64,000 nucleotides of DNA, taken from Bacteroides uniformis. Its GTDB lineage: Bacteria; Bacteroidota; Bacteroidia; Bacteroidales; Bacteroidaceae. Below, in pieces: positions 18,359 through 26,273 of this stretch. Both the position numbers and the translations under genes were made by a program. The stretch spans positions 3,857,501-3,921,500 of the forward strand of contig NZ_CP102263.1 in NCBI RefSeq assembly GCF_025147485.1. Direction: 5' to 3'. How positions within the stretch are numbered: the stretch's first letter is position 1; each line of letters starts with the position of its first letter. The notes beneath the pieces were generated by a model. That model had not been told where the DNA came from. It did no database searches and was given only the letters and a program-made list of their open reading frames with translations.

Positions 18359-18588
18359 ATGAACATAAAAAAACAACCTTGACCCTCCAAAGCGGAGGTC
18401 AAAACGCAGTAAGCATCGAAAAGAATACTGCACACAGTAGAAATCCATTATTGGATCAGTTGGAAATCATTGCAGAGGCAATTGGCGGCTTGCTGGAAGG
18501 GAAATCGTCTTTCTCCCAAAGCGAACTGCGCAGTCTGGCCCACATACGGCAGATGACACGTATGCACAAAACAAAGTCCGGAGAGTAA
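18359..18588 (+). pseudogene. Small ORF of unknown function, interrupted at an A7 run
   Basis: An ATG at 18359 opens a frame that ends after seven codons. After a -1 shift in the seven-A run (18367-18373) the reading continues to 18588 and would give a smooth protein of about 75 residues starting MNIKKTTLTLQSGG and containing a helical segment (LLDQLEIIAEAIGGLLEG). Without a shift, the only in-frame start is a TTG at 18379. I do not recognise the family. Possible explanations are a one-base indel, a sequencing error in the homopolymer, or programmed slippage. It is the first ORF of the phage-like module. Confidence 0.45.
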
Positions 18589-18909
18589 TAGCCACTGTGA
18601 GTCAAATGTTTACGAATGTAACAAGTAGAAGGCCGCCTAAAGAGCGAGCTCCACCGGCTACTTTCTATAAAAAAATCACATATTTCACCATTGTAGGCTT
18701 CAGTTCCCCAGACGAAGGCCAGAACCCCCATACAATAGCTTCTGGACACGCCAAAGCATACATTAAGCCTACAAAAGTCCATTTGCAGGCTTATCCTATT
18801 ATCCCTACCTTTGCATCACTAAACATAGAGAAAAATACTACGGAAAACGCCGTCGCCACAACAAGCAGCCCCGCTTTACGCACTACTTTTTCCCTCTAAA
18901 AAAATATAT
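18589..18909 (+). other. Non-coding gap before DUF4373, with promoter and inverted repeat
   Basis: A frame at 18597-18899 lacks codon bias and starts with GTG, so I do not call it a gene. The stretch contains 10-bp inverted arms (TTGTAGGCTT at 18691-18700 and its complement at 18765-18774) and the promoter at 18782-18813. Confidence 0.5.
18782..18813 (+). promoter_or_regulatory. Promoter of the DUF4373 gene
   Basis: TTTG at 18782-18785, a 20-bp spacer, and TACCTTTG at 18806-18813 form a near-perfect Bacteroidales promoter. The leader to the ATG at 18910 is about 90 nt. Confidence 0.8.
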
Positions 18910-19929
18910 ATGAAAAAGAATTTTTATTTCCAACACTCCTTAATGTCAATGTTCGACCCCAGAATGAAACACTTGGTAGACAACGAAGGACTCAGAGGAC
19001 TGGGTGCCTACTGGATTATCATCGAAAAACTGTCAATCTTGCCAGAACCGCGCGCGCAACTGGATTATCTCCGTGCCTACTGCGACAGCAAGAAAATTAC
19101 CTTATGCTACCTTAAGAAAATCATCCTGGAATACGACCTTTTTGAACTGGACGAAGACGGATACTTTATGCCCAAAGAGTTGAATCCCCTACACAAAAAA
19201 GGCGAAAAAACGGAAAAAACTACTCAGGAAAAGCCGGATTCCAAAGCAAAAAATGACGAAAAACAGCAAAAAGTATCGAGGAATAAAAGCAAAAAACAGT
19301 CTGATTTGTCAAGCAATACACTAAACAACAAGCATTTAGCTAAAAACGCCACAAATACTAATAAGAAGACTATAGATATTAATAAAACAACAACAGCAAC
19401 AACAGAAGAAAAAGAAGCTGCTGCTGCCGATGCACTTTCATCACCCCAAACAACACCCGCTCCCATCGAACCCTGGCATACGCTGATAGACAAACTCACC
19501 GAAGAAAGTGCCTGGCTGGACGTGGCCTGCATGCACAGCGGCTATGGCAGCTTGCTGAAGACGCACATCAAAGAGGCTGTGGAGGTATTCAGGCAGCACG
19601 TCATACTGCACGACAACGGCAATGTGCTGCTGAACATGAAAGACACCCGACAATATTTCGTCAACTTTGTAAGGGCCGGCCAGCGCACCTCGCAGGAACT
19701 GCATATGCTGTTGCAGGGCCTCGAAAAGCAGCAGTCCGCCGCTGCACCTCCCGACCCCTACCGCTACGAGCTGCTTGTGGACGGACGGCGCACCTACCTG
19801 GGCTGCCCCATCCCCGACGGAGCGCCACCCCGACCAGACAATACCGCCTTCTGGAACGAAACTGCCCGTTCGTGGACGTCGCAAACCCCGCCGCCTTCAT
19901 CGAAAAAGCCGAAACAGAAACCCGGCTGA
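18910..19929 (+). CDS. DUF4373 (Lin1244/Lin1753-like) replication-initiator-type protein
   Basis: The first 95 residues (FYFQHSLMSMFDPRMKHLV... and GLGAYWIIIEKL) match the DUF4373 N-terminal winged-helix-like domain found in phage and plasmid replication proteins. A Lys/Asn/Thr-rich low-complexity linker runs from about 100 to 190. A C-terminal domain of about 90 residues (EESAWLDVACMHSGYG... to MLLQGLEKQQ) follows. The 339-residue protein ends 1 bp before the 22-bp-phased array, and the next gene is a primase-helicase. A role in DNA binding and replisome loading is inferred from this order. The AT-rich linker contrasts with the GC-rich helicase gene. Confidence 0.75.
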   Translation: MKKNFYFQHSLMSMFDPRMKHLVDNEGLRGLGAYWIIIEKLSILPEPRAQLDYLRAYCDSKKITLCYLKKIILEYDLFELDEDGYFMPKELNPLHKKGEKTEKTTQEKPDSKAKNDEKQQKVSRNKSKKQSDLSSNTLNNKHLAKNATNTNKKTIDINKTTTATTEEKEAAAADALSSPQTTPAPIEPWHTLIDKLTEESAWLDVACMHSGYGSLLKTHIKEAVEVFRQHVILHDNGNVLLNMKDTRQYFVNFVRAGQRTSQELHMLLQGLEKQQSAAAPPDPYRYELLVDGRRTYLGCPIPDGAPPRPDNTAFWNETARSWTSQTPPPSSKKPKQKPG

Positions 19930-19930
19930 A

Positions 19931-20106
19931 ACGCCACACTCCGGCACCCGGAATGCCACACGTCAGCGTTCCGAATGCCACATGTCAACGTTCCGAATGC
20001 CACACCTCAGCACGTCCCAAGTGTGGCATTTACCCCCGTGAAGTGTGGCATTTCAACCCGCTAAGTGTGGCATTTCAACCCGCTAAGTGTGGCATTTCAA
20101 CCCCTC
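19931..20106 (+). repeat. 22-bp-phased palindromic array, eight units
   Basis: Four units beginning with the word ATGCCACAC (or close variants) start at 19931, 19953, 19975 and 19997. Four units beginning with its complement-type word AAGTGTGGCAT start at 20019, 20041, 20063 and 20085. Every step is exactly 22 bp, about two helical turns. The units at 20041 and 20063 are identical over all 22 bp. The two halves face each other, so the array is one large inverted repeat. It fills the gap between the DUF4373 and primase-helicase genes. A second array of the same kind lies at 44586-44706. Confidence 0.95.
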
Positions 20107-20170
20107 AGGCTGCCCTGAAACTAAAATCTGCGTCTAAAAAATTATCAGAAAACTACTAAAGCAAACCTAT

Positions 20171-21985
20171 ATGAGAAATTTCCATCAACACGGCATTGAT
20201 ACCCGCGGCCGCATCAGCGGCAAAATCAAGATCATCTGCCCGCAATGTAACGACACCCGCGGACACAAAGGCAACAAGTCACTCTCCGTAGACCTGGACA
20301 AAGGCTTGTGCTACTGCCACCACTGCGGCTACAAGCTCTACGTGCCCGACGACGCCGAAGAACGCCTCAAGCAGCAACGCCGCGACATGCACCGGAAGCC
20401 CACCGCACCGCCCCAGCACTTCCGCCGTCCCACCTTCAACCCTGCCCGGATGCAACTCTCCGAGAACCTGGAACGCTACTGGACCACCGTCCGCTGCCTG
20501 CCGCAGGAGCTGCTGCGCACCCTGCGCATCACCGAAGAGACGGTGCGCCTCCCGGAGAGCAGCCAGGAGGAGAACTGCATCTGCTTCAACTACTTCGAGA
20601 ACGGGACGCTCGTCAACACCAAGTACCGCAGCGCCCTGAAGCACTTCATGATGGTGAAGGGGGCCGAGCTCATCCCCTACAACGTGGACAGCATCCTCGG
20701 CACCCCGGAGTGCATCATCACCGAAGGCGAGTTCGACGCGGCAGCCGTCATCGCCGCCGGACGCAAGGACGTCGTCTCCGTGCCCGCCGGCGCCCAGAGC
20801 AACCTCACGTGGCTGGACCGCTTCGTGGAGTCGCACTTCGAAGACAAGCAGACCATCTACATCGCCGTAGACGAGGACCCGGCAGGGCAGTCGCTCCGGC
20901 AGGAACTCACGCGCCGCATCGGAGTGGAACGCTGCCGCATCGTGCACTTCGGCGAGGGCTGCAAGGATGCCAACGAGCATCTGGTGAAATACGGCGCCGA
21001 AAGCCTCCGCATCTGCATCGAGCAAGCCGAAGAAGTGCCCCTGGAAGGCATCTTCACCGCCGAAGACTGCCGCGACGACCTGCGCTCCCTCTACGAGAAC
21101 GGCCTGCAGCGGGGTGCCGACACCGGCTGGGACAACTTCGACGAACACTGCACCTTCGAGCCCCGCCGCCTGCTGGTGATGACCGGACGCCCCGGCGACG
21201 GCAAGTCCGAATTCACCGACGAGCTGGTGCTGCGCCTCTGCCTGCGCCACGAGTGGAAAATCGCCTTCTTCAGCCCCGAAAACATGCCCATCGCCTACCA
21301 TCTGCACAAGCTGGCGGAGAAGCTGACCGGCCACCGCTTCACCCCCGGACCGGGCATGACGGAAGCCGTCTACGGGCAGGCAGTGGGCTGGCTGGACCGC
21401 AACGTGTCGCACATCCTGCCCGACGACGGGAGCTACGGCATCGACCACATCCTGGAGAAAGCCCGCCAGGTGGTGCGCCGCAAAGGGGTGCGCATCCTCG
21501 TCATCGACCCCATGAACCGCCTGGAACAACGTCTGGAACCGGGGCAGACGGAAATGGACTACATCACCGACACGCTGAACAAGCTGGGACGCTTCGCCAC
21601 CCGCAACCAGTGCCTCGTCATCCTCGTGGCCCACCCCCGCAAGGTGAACCGCAACGAAAAGGACGGCACCCGGCGCCGTGTCGAGATGAACGACATCAAC
21701 GGCTCTGCCAACTTCGCCAACATGTCCGACTTCTGCCTCGTGGTAGACCGTAACGACACGAAACAGATAGCCACCATCTACATCGAGAAAGTCCGCTTCA
21801 AGCACCTGGGCAGCGCCCACACCGAGGCCAAGTTCGTCTACAACCACCTGAACGGACGCTACTGGCCCTGCGAGGAAGACGTCATCCACCCCCCCCAAGG
21901 AGAGCAACTGGGACCGGTGAACACGCAGTTCGACAATGAGAATTGGTTGAAAAATAATGAAGAACAAGGCAGGTTATTCGAGTAA
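20171..21985 (+). CDS. TOPRIM primase / DnaB-like helicase fusion
   Basis: This 604-residue protein has an N-terminal zinc ribbon (C23-x2-C26 ... C49-x2-C52), a TOPRIM domain (TEGEFDAAAV at about 183 and AVDEDPAG at about 232) and a RecA/DnaB-type helicase domain with Walker A GRPGDGKS near 339 and Walker B ILVIDPMN near 443. This is the gp4/Twinkle layout of phage primase-helicases. It would prime and unwind DNA during replication. It lies directly after the 22-bp array. The gene is markedly GC-rich compared with its neighbours, which produces long false ORFs on both strands. Confidence 0.9.
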   Translation: MRNFHQHGIDTRGRISGKIKIICPQCNDTRGHKGNKSLSVDLDKGLCYCHHCGYKLYVPDDAEERLKQQRRDMHRKPTAPPQHFRRPTFNPARMQLSENLERYWTTVRCLPQELLRTLRITEETVRLPESSQEENCICFNYFENGTLVNTKYRSALKHFMMVKGAELIPYNVDSILGTPECIITEGEFDAAAVIAAGRKDVVSVPAGAQSNLTWLDRFVESHFEDKQTIYIAVDEDPAGQSLRQELTRRIGVERCRIVHFGEGCKDANEHLVKYGAESLRICIEQAEEVPLEGIFTAEDCRDDLRSLYENGLQRGADTGWDNFDEHCTFEPRRLLVMTGRPGDGKSEFTDELVLRLCLRHEWKIAFFSPENMPIAYHLHKLAEKLTGHRFTPGPGMTEAVYGQAVGWLDRNVSHILPDDGSYGIDHILEKARQVVRRKGVRILVIDPMNRLEQRLEPGQTEMDYITDTLNKLGRFATRNQCLVILVAHPRKVNRNEKDGTRRRVEMNDINGSANFANMSDFCLVVDRNDTKQIATIYIEKVRFKHLGSAHTEAKFVYNHLNGRYWPCEEDVIHPPQGEQLGPVNTQFDNENWLKNNEEQGRLFE

Positions 21986-21992
21986 AAATCCG

Positions 21993-22000
21993 TATCTTTA
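21993..22000 (+). promoter_or_regulatory. Possible promoter of the DUF4248 gene
   Basis: TATCTTTA differs from the -7 consensus at the last base only. It lies about 100 bp before the ATG at 22098. No -33 box is evident. Confidence 0.3.
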
Positions 22001-22097
22001 CAAGACGGAAAGAAGAGAATAGGTGCAAGCATGTGCAAACTGTGCAATCACGTGTTATCCCTATCAAAGAAAACATACAACCTGAACTTTAAAGAAT

Positions 22098-22346
22098 ATG
22101 ATGAAACAGAATGATTCCTTTGCAGAGCCACGCTTCCCCGTCCGCAGTTACGGGAAAGGCGAACTGGCCATGTACTACCTTCCGGGCATTGCCCAGCAGA
22201 CTGCCGTCAACCGGCTGAACGAATGGATACGCACCGCCCCCGGGCTGGAACAACGCCTGCTTGCCACGGGCATGAACCCTTATTGCCGACGGTACACGCC
22301 CGCACAAGTGCAGCTTATGATTAATGTCTTCGGGGAGCCTTCTTAG
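22098..22346 (+). CDS. DUF4248 family protein
   Basis: This 82-residue protein matches the DUF4248 family of small Bacteroidales proteins: RSYGKGELAMYYLPG near the N-terminus and the helix pair around AVNRLNEWI and YTPAQVQLMINVFGEP. The function is unknown. The family is commonly found beside HU-like and phage-type genes, as here. The stop codon is inside a terminator hairpin. An alternative start is the second Met, one codon later. Confidence 0.75.
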   Translation: MMKQNDSFAEPRFPVRSYGKGELAMYYLPGIAQQTAVNRLNEWIRTAPGLEQRLLATGMNPYCRRYTPAQVQLMINVFGEPS

Positions 22347-22363
22347 AAGGTTCCCCCCCTTTT
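22332..22363 (+). terminator. Terminator overlapping the DUF4248 stop
   Basis: Arms at 22332-22343 and 22345-22356 pair with a single G-U, and are followed by C and T residues. The hairpin includes the TAG stop codon. Confidence 0.6.
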
Positions 22364-22753
22364 CACATAAATCCTCACCCCCACTCTGTCTATATGCTCA
22401 CGCAATGCCTCGTTTTCAAGATTGGCATATACCACCACTTCACGCACTTCATCAAAACGAGCTAAAACAGCACATATCCTGATTACTGTTTTCCAACATA
22501 TTCCATGTCTTTTTATTCAGTTTACGCACATCTATGCGAATACAAATATACCTCCTATTTGTCACAAATCCAAAACAAAAGAAACAATAACCTCCCTTAT
22601 CCTCTCCCAACCTCCTCCTACCTCCCCCAACCTCCCATCCTCCCTGCCCCATGTCCTATCTTTGTATCAACGAAACGGAGCAGAGGCCATCGCCGCGGAG
22701 ACACCTCCTTTCCCCCTTCGGAATGAAACATTAACCATTAAACATCAAACATC
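22364..22753 (+). other. Long leader before the HU-like gene
   Basis: No gene is supported here. A polypyrimidine tract (CCTCC-rich, about 22590-22650) precedes the -7 box TATCTTTG at 22657-22664. Just before the start codon are short repeated words of the ACCATTAAACATCAAACATC type. On the minus strand a 55-codon open frame without a start covers 22344-22510. Confidence 0.5.
22657..22664 (+). promoter_or_regulatory. Promoter -7 box of the HU-like gene
   Basis: TATCTTTG matches the consensus. No TTTG is seen at -33, where a CT-rich tract lies instead. The leader would be about 83 nt. Confidence 0.65.
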
Positions 22754-23269
22754 ATGCCAACAGCATTAGTAGTGCGCACACAGCGCCACAAGAAAATCGG
22801 AGACAGCAGCTCCCCCATGGTCTACACCCTGAAACGCAAGCCCCAAGATGCCAAAATCTTCGACCTTGCCCGTATCGCGCAAGACATTGAAGCACTGGGA
22901 GCCATGTCGGCCGAAGACGTGGAGCACGTAGGCAAAGCCATCGTACGACAGATGCGCCAGACGCTGACGGACGGCAACAGTGTCCGTCTGGACGGCTTCG
23001 GCATCTTCCACACCACCTTTAAATGCCGTACCACCGAACTGGCCAAAGACTGCACCGTGAAAAACATCGAACGCGTCAATATCCGCTTCAAGGTAGCCAA
23101 CACCCTGCGGCTGGTGAACGACAGCAACGCCACCACCAAAGGTGGAGCAAACAACCTCATCTTTGAGCTTGTAACTGCCGACAAGGATAGCACCGGTGGA
23201 GGTTCCGGCGGCAATAATCCCGATGGCGGAGGTTCCGACGGAGACCAAGGAGAGAATCCGCTGGGATAA
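22754..23269 (+). CDS. HU-like DNA-binding protein (HU-HIG type)
   Basis: This 171-residue protein has an HU/IHF-like fold: an N-terminal strand segment (YTLKRKPQ), helices (IAQDIEALGAMSAEDVEHVGKAI), the beta-arm region RLDGFGIFHTTF, and a second strand segment with NIRFKVANTLR. It ends in a Gly/Asp/Asn-rich tail of about 25 residues, as in Bacteroidales HU-HIG proteins. It probably bends or packages DNA. It is followed by the smalltalk peptide and the amidase, a gene order I recall as recurrent in Bacteroides. Confidence 0.82.
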   Translation: MPTALVVRTQRHKKIGDSSSPMVYTLKRKPQDAKIFDLARIAQDIEALGAMSAEDVEHVGKAIVRQMRQTLTDGNSVRLDGFGIFHTTFKCRTTELAKDCTVKNIERVNIRFKVANTLRLVNDSNATTKGGANNLIFELVTADKDSTGGGSGGNNPDGGGSDGDQGENPLG

Positions 23270-23344
23270 AAAAATAGGGGTTAGCGATAAGCTTGTGTTC
23301 CCTAACCCCTACCCCTAATCACTAACCCCTAACCATTAACCATT
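23270..23344 (+). repeat. Intergenic hairpin element with the word CTAACCCCTA
   Basis: The left arm TAGGGGTTAG at 23275-23284 pairs with CTAACCCCTA at 23302-23311, and the word is repeated at 23322-23331. It has the same design as the other word-repeat elements, with a different word. Confidence 0.75.
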
Positions 23345-23458
23345 ATGAGTACAAAATCATCAGCCTGGGATAAGATTCTGAAAGTAATCATTGCTGTAGC
23401 TTCGGCACTTTTGGGTGCATTCAGCGCACACGCCATGAACAGCGGTGGTCCCTTTTAG
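23345..23458 (+). CDS. Smalltalk-type small membrane protein
   Basis: A 37-residue peptide with one hydrophobic segment (ILKVIIAVASALLGAFSAHA) and the C-terminal end MNSGGPF. It matches what Bacteroidales genomes label smalltalk protein, which is usually found between an HU-like gene and an N-acetylmuramoyl-L-alanine amidase gene, exactly as here. By size and context it could be a holin-like or membrane-signalling peptide; that is inference. Confidence 0.75.
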   Translation: MSTKSSAWDKILKVIIAVASALLGAFSAHAMNSGGPF

Positions 23459-23491
23459 CGAACAGCCCCCAAAGGCAAACAGTAAAGAAAA

Positions 23492-23935
23492 ATGAGAAAA
23501 ATTGATTTGATTGTGATACATTGCAGCGCCACGTGCGAGGACCGTCCCTTTACCGGGCAAGCTCTGGAAGCCGCGCACCGCCGACGTGGATTTGATGGCA
23601 CGGGCTATCATTTCTACATCCGCCGTGACGGACAAATCCTGACTACCCGCCCGGTCGAGAGGGCCGGCGCCCACGCCCGCGGCTACAATGCCCACTCTAT
23701 CGGAATCGCCTATGAAGGCGGATTGGACCACTATGGGAATCCCAAAGACACACGCACGGAATGGCAACGCCACTCGCTCCGCGTATTGGTCCGCGCTTTG
23801 CTGATGGACTATCCGGAAGCAAAAGTGGCGGGACATCGCGACCTCAGCCCCGACCTGAACAACAACGGAGAGGTGGAACCGATGGAATGGACGAAACAAT
23901 GCCCGTGTTTTGAAGTAAAAAAAGAGAAGTGGTAA
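23492..23935 (+). CDS. N-acetylmuramoyl-L-alanine amidase (T7 lysozyme/PGRP type)
   Basis: This 147-residue amidase-2 domain protein would cut the amide bond between muramic acid and the peptide stem. Zinc ligands are His10 (VIHCSAT), the His in AGHRDLSPD near residue 108 and the Cys in QCPCF near the C-terminus. RRGFDGTGYHFYI is also typical. It has no signal peptide, like phage endolysins, so it needs another route to the wall; the preceding small membrane peptide is a candidate. It is the last gene of the module and is followed by a terminator. Confidence 0.9.
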   Translation: MRKIDLIVIHCSATCEDRPFTGQALEAAHRRRGFDGTGYHFYIRRDGQILTTRPVERAGAHARGYNAHSIGIAYEGGLDHYGNPKDTRTEWQRHSLRVLVRALLMDYPEAKVAGHRDLSPDLNNNGEVEPMEWTKQCPCFEVKKEKW

Positions 23936-23946
23936 CCAAGAAAAGG

Positions 23947-23988
23947 GAGGTGACAAAGCATGACAAAAGCTTTGCCACCTCATTTTTT
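23947..23988 (+). terminator. Terminator after the amidase gene
   Basis: GAGGTGACAAAGC and GCTTTGCCACCTC form a 13-bp stem with one mismatch around a short loop, followed by ATTTTTTAT. Confidence 0.75.
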
Positions 23989-24042
23989 ATTCATACATTT
24001 GTTCTAATTAAGCAAAATGCGCATCAAACAAAGTTCAGCCGT

Positions 24043-25194
24043 ATGAAGTACCCTATTGGAATACAGAGTTTTGAGAGCCTTATCAATGACGGATATATCT
24101 ATGTGGACAAAACCGCCCTGATTTATCAGTTAGTACATACCGGTCGTTACTACTTCCTGAGCCGCCCGCGGAGATTCGGAAAGAGTCTGCTCATCAGCAC
24201 ACTGGAAGCCTACTTCAACGGGCAGCAGGAACTGTTCAAGGGACTGGAAATGGAACGGCTCGAAAAAGAATGGACGAAATATCCGGTACTGCATTTGGAT
24301 TTGAACACGAGTAAATACGATGAGAAGAACAGTCTTATCGACATATTGAACGATACCCTCTGCCAATGGGAAAACATCTACGGAGCCGTCTCCAGCGAAG
24401 TCAACCCCGAACTGCGCTTCAAGGGAATCATCCGCCGCGCCTACGAGCAGACCGGCCAGCGCGTGGTCATCCTCGTGGACGAATACGACAAACCCATGCT
24501 CCAGTCCATAGGCAACGAGGAACTGCAGAACGAATACCGCAACACGCTCAAAGCCTTCTACTCCGTAATGAAGACGCAAGACCGGTATATCCGTTTCGGA
24601 TTCCTGACGGGGGTGACGAAATTCGGAAAGGTCAGTGTGTTCAGCGACCTGAACAACCTGATAGACCTCTCCATGGACCGACAGTTCCAGACGCTCTGCG
24701 GAATGACCGACAAGGAGATACACACCTATTTTGAAGAACCGCTGCACCAGATAGCCGAAAACTACGGTATCACCTACGACGAAGTCTGCCTGCGACTGAA
24801 AGAACGGTACGACGGCTACCGCTTCCGTCAGAACGGAACCAATCTGTATAACCCCTTCAGCCTGCTGAATACGTTCCGTTCCTTGGAGTTCGGCAGCTAC
24901 TGGTTCGAGACCGGCACCCCCACCTACCTTGTGAAACTGCTGAAAGACAACAACTTCTGTCTGCCCGACCTTACGAGTGAAGGAGTGACTGCAGAGACAC
25001 TGACAGACGTGGAGTCGTTCAAGGATAATCCCATTGCCGTGATTTACCAAAGCGGCTACCTCACGATAAAGGAATATGACGAAGAATTCAACATCTATCG
25101 GCTGGGATTCCCCAACAAGGAAGTGGCCGAAGGATTCATCAAATATCTGGTTCCCTACTACATGCCGATAAAGGACAGTGAATCCGTCTATTAA
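24043..25194 (+). pseudogene. AAA-ATPase-like / DUF1703 gene, C-terminally truncated
   Basis: The 383 residues from the ATG at 24043 match the N-terminal AAA-ATPase_like part of a common Bacteroidales family: IGIQSFESLINDGYIYVDKT, Walker A RPRRFGKSLLIS near residues 42-53 and Walker B VILVDEYDKPM near 140. Full-length members have about 510-580 residues and end with a PD-(D/E)XK nuclease-like domain, which is missing here: the frame stops after YYMPIKDSESVY, 23 bp before glycan cluster B. The frame also extends upstream to 23929, but that stretch overlaps the terminator and the amidase gene. Probably a decayed gene at a recombination junction. Confidence 0.7.
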
Positions 25195-25217
25195 TAGATG
25201 AACAACAATGCCACTTG

Positions 25218-26273
25218 CTAAAAATGAAGCCAGCGCTTCACCTTATCCTTCAGATTTATATTGACCATGAAGCCAACCAACCACTTTTTAGCGGCCATAG
25301 GCATCATATAGAACAGAAGAAAAGGAAGCAGCTTCATCAAATTTTTATCCAAATGCCAATGTGACGGATAAGAAAAATGGCGGGATAAAAGATTTTCCAG
25401 ATATTGCCGCTTCTTCTCCGGCGAAATACATGCAGAAGCATATACCCGGTTGGCATGATAAAGGCTCATTTTCATGATGTCCAACATCAGTCCGTTATAG
25501 AAAGACTCGCCGGTCAAAGAGTGTATATACCCAGACTTCAACAACTGCGTACCAATATATTGTTCTGTCAAAAACTCTGAATACCCTTGCAGCTCTTTCA
25601 AACTGGTGACCGATTGAGGATTATAAGTAAAGAACAGTGTACAATCCGGCAACAAGCGGCAAGAACGGGCCCGCAATATCACTTGATACGTAAACCAAGG
25701 GTCATCAATCAGATAATGAGGAATACAACGAACCTCATTTTTGCGCAGAAAATCCGTCCGATAAAGCTTGTTCCAAGTAGCTACAAAGATATTCTGCCCC
25801 CGTCCGTAACGATATTTAGCCACTGCATAATCTCCATCAGTAATTAGAGTATCCTCGTACTGGCATCCACCGGGATACACTTTTCCTTCCAAATCACGCC
25901 GGACGAAGGATGCCGCCACAAAATCCACTGGATGTTCCTGCATCTTATTATACAGCAATTCAATGCACTCCGGTATAAGCACATCGTCGCAATCCATTGT
26001 AAACAGATATTCCCCCGTCGCCTTCTCGACAATGGTATTACGTGCCGCCCCCGTACCCTGATTGACCACTTGGTCGATAATACGGACAGCACTTCCGCGT
26101 GGATGTTCCCCGGCTACCCTGCGAACTATATCCATACTATCCCCTTTATCATCGACAAAAATAAATTCAATGTTCGGATACGTTTGGTTAAGGGCAGACA
26201 ATAATGTACGCTCTATAAGACCCGCAGCATTATAAATAGGTATGCCCAGCGTTATAAGCGGAAGAGTATTCAT
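25218..26273 (-). CDS. Glycosyltransferase, GT2 family
   Basis: This 351-residue GT-A enzyme starts TLPLITLGIPIYNAAGLIERTL and has the acidic motifs FVDDKGDS and MDCDDVLIPE (DxD-type metal site). The C-terminal third has basic and hydrophobic stretches that may attach it to the membrane. The start chosen is the ATG at 26273, which overlaps the stop of the upstream GT2 gene as ATGA; the frame is open further upstream to 26351. It is the last gene of cluster B. The sugar specificity is unknown. Confidence 0.85.
   Translation of the reverse strand: MNTLPLITLGIPIYNAAGLIERTLLSALNQTYPNIEFIFVDDKGDSMDIVRRVAGEHPRGSAVRIIDQVVNQGTGAARNTIVEKATGEYLFTMDCDDVLIPECIELLYNKMQEHPVDFVAASFVRRDLEGKVYPGGCQYEDTLITDGDYAVAKYRYGRGQNIFVATWNKLYRTDFLRKNEVRCIPHYLIDDPWFTYQVILRARSCRLLPDCTLFFTYNPQSVTSLKELQGYSEFLTEQYIGTQLLKSGYIHSLTGESFYNGLMLDIMKMSLYHANRVYASACISPEKKRQYLENLLSRHFSYPSHWHLDKNLMKLLPFLLFYMMPMAAKKWLVGFMVNINLKDKVKRWLHF

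Noticed and set aside
18597-18899. 100-codon frame starting with GTG before the DUF4373 gene
   Set aside because: It contains a consensus promoter in its 3' half, has unusual composition and no recognisable domain. It is treated as non-coding.
19931-20106. CRISPR array
   Set aside because: Spacing is only 22 bp, there are no unique spacers of about 30 bp, the orientation inverts in the middle, and no cas genes are present.
20279-21967. 562-codon open frame on the minus strand, and a 481-codon frame on the plus strand at 20308-21753
   Set aside because: Both are shadows of the GC-rich primase-helicase gene, whose motifs are in the chosen frame. The shadow products are low in complexity (His/Arg/Pro-rich or Val/Ala-rich) and show no domain.
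22344-22510. Minus-strand frame of about 55 codons with plausible residues (EVREVVVYANLENEALREH)
   Set aside because: There is no ATG, GTG or TTG at a reasonable place, an upstream stop lies close by, and it overlaps the DUF4248 terminator. At most it is a gene remnant.
23929-24042. Longer N-terminus for the AAA-ATPase-like gene
   Set aside because: It would overlap the amidase gene and its terminator, and family members start at MKYPIGIQSF.
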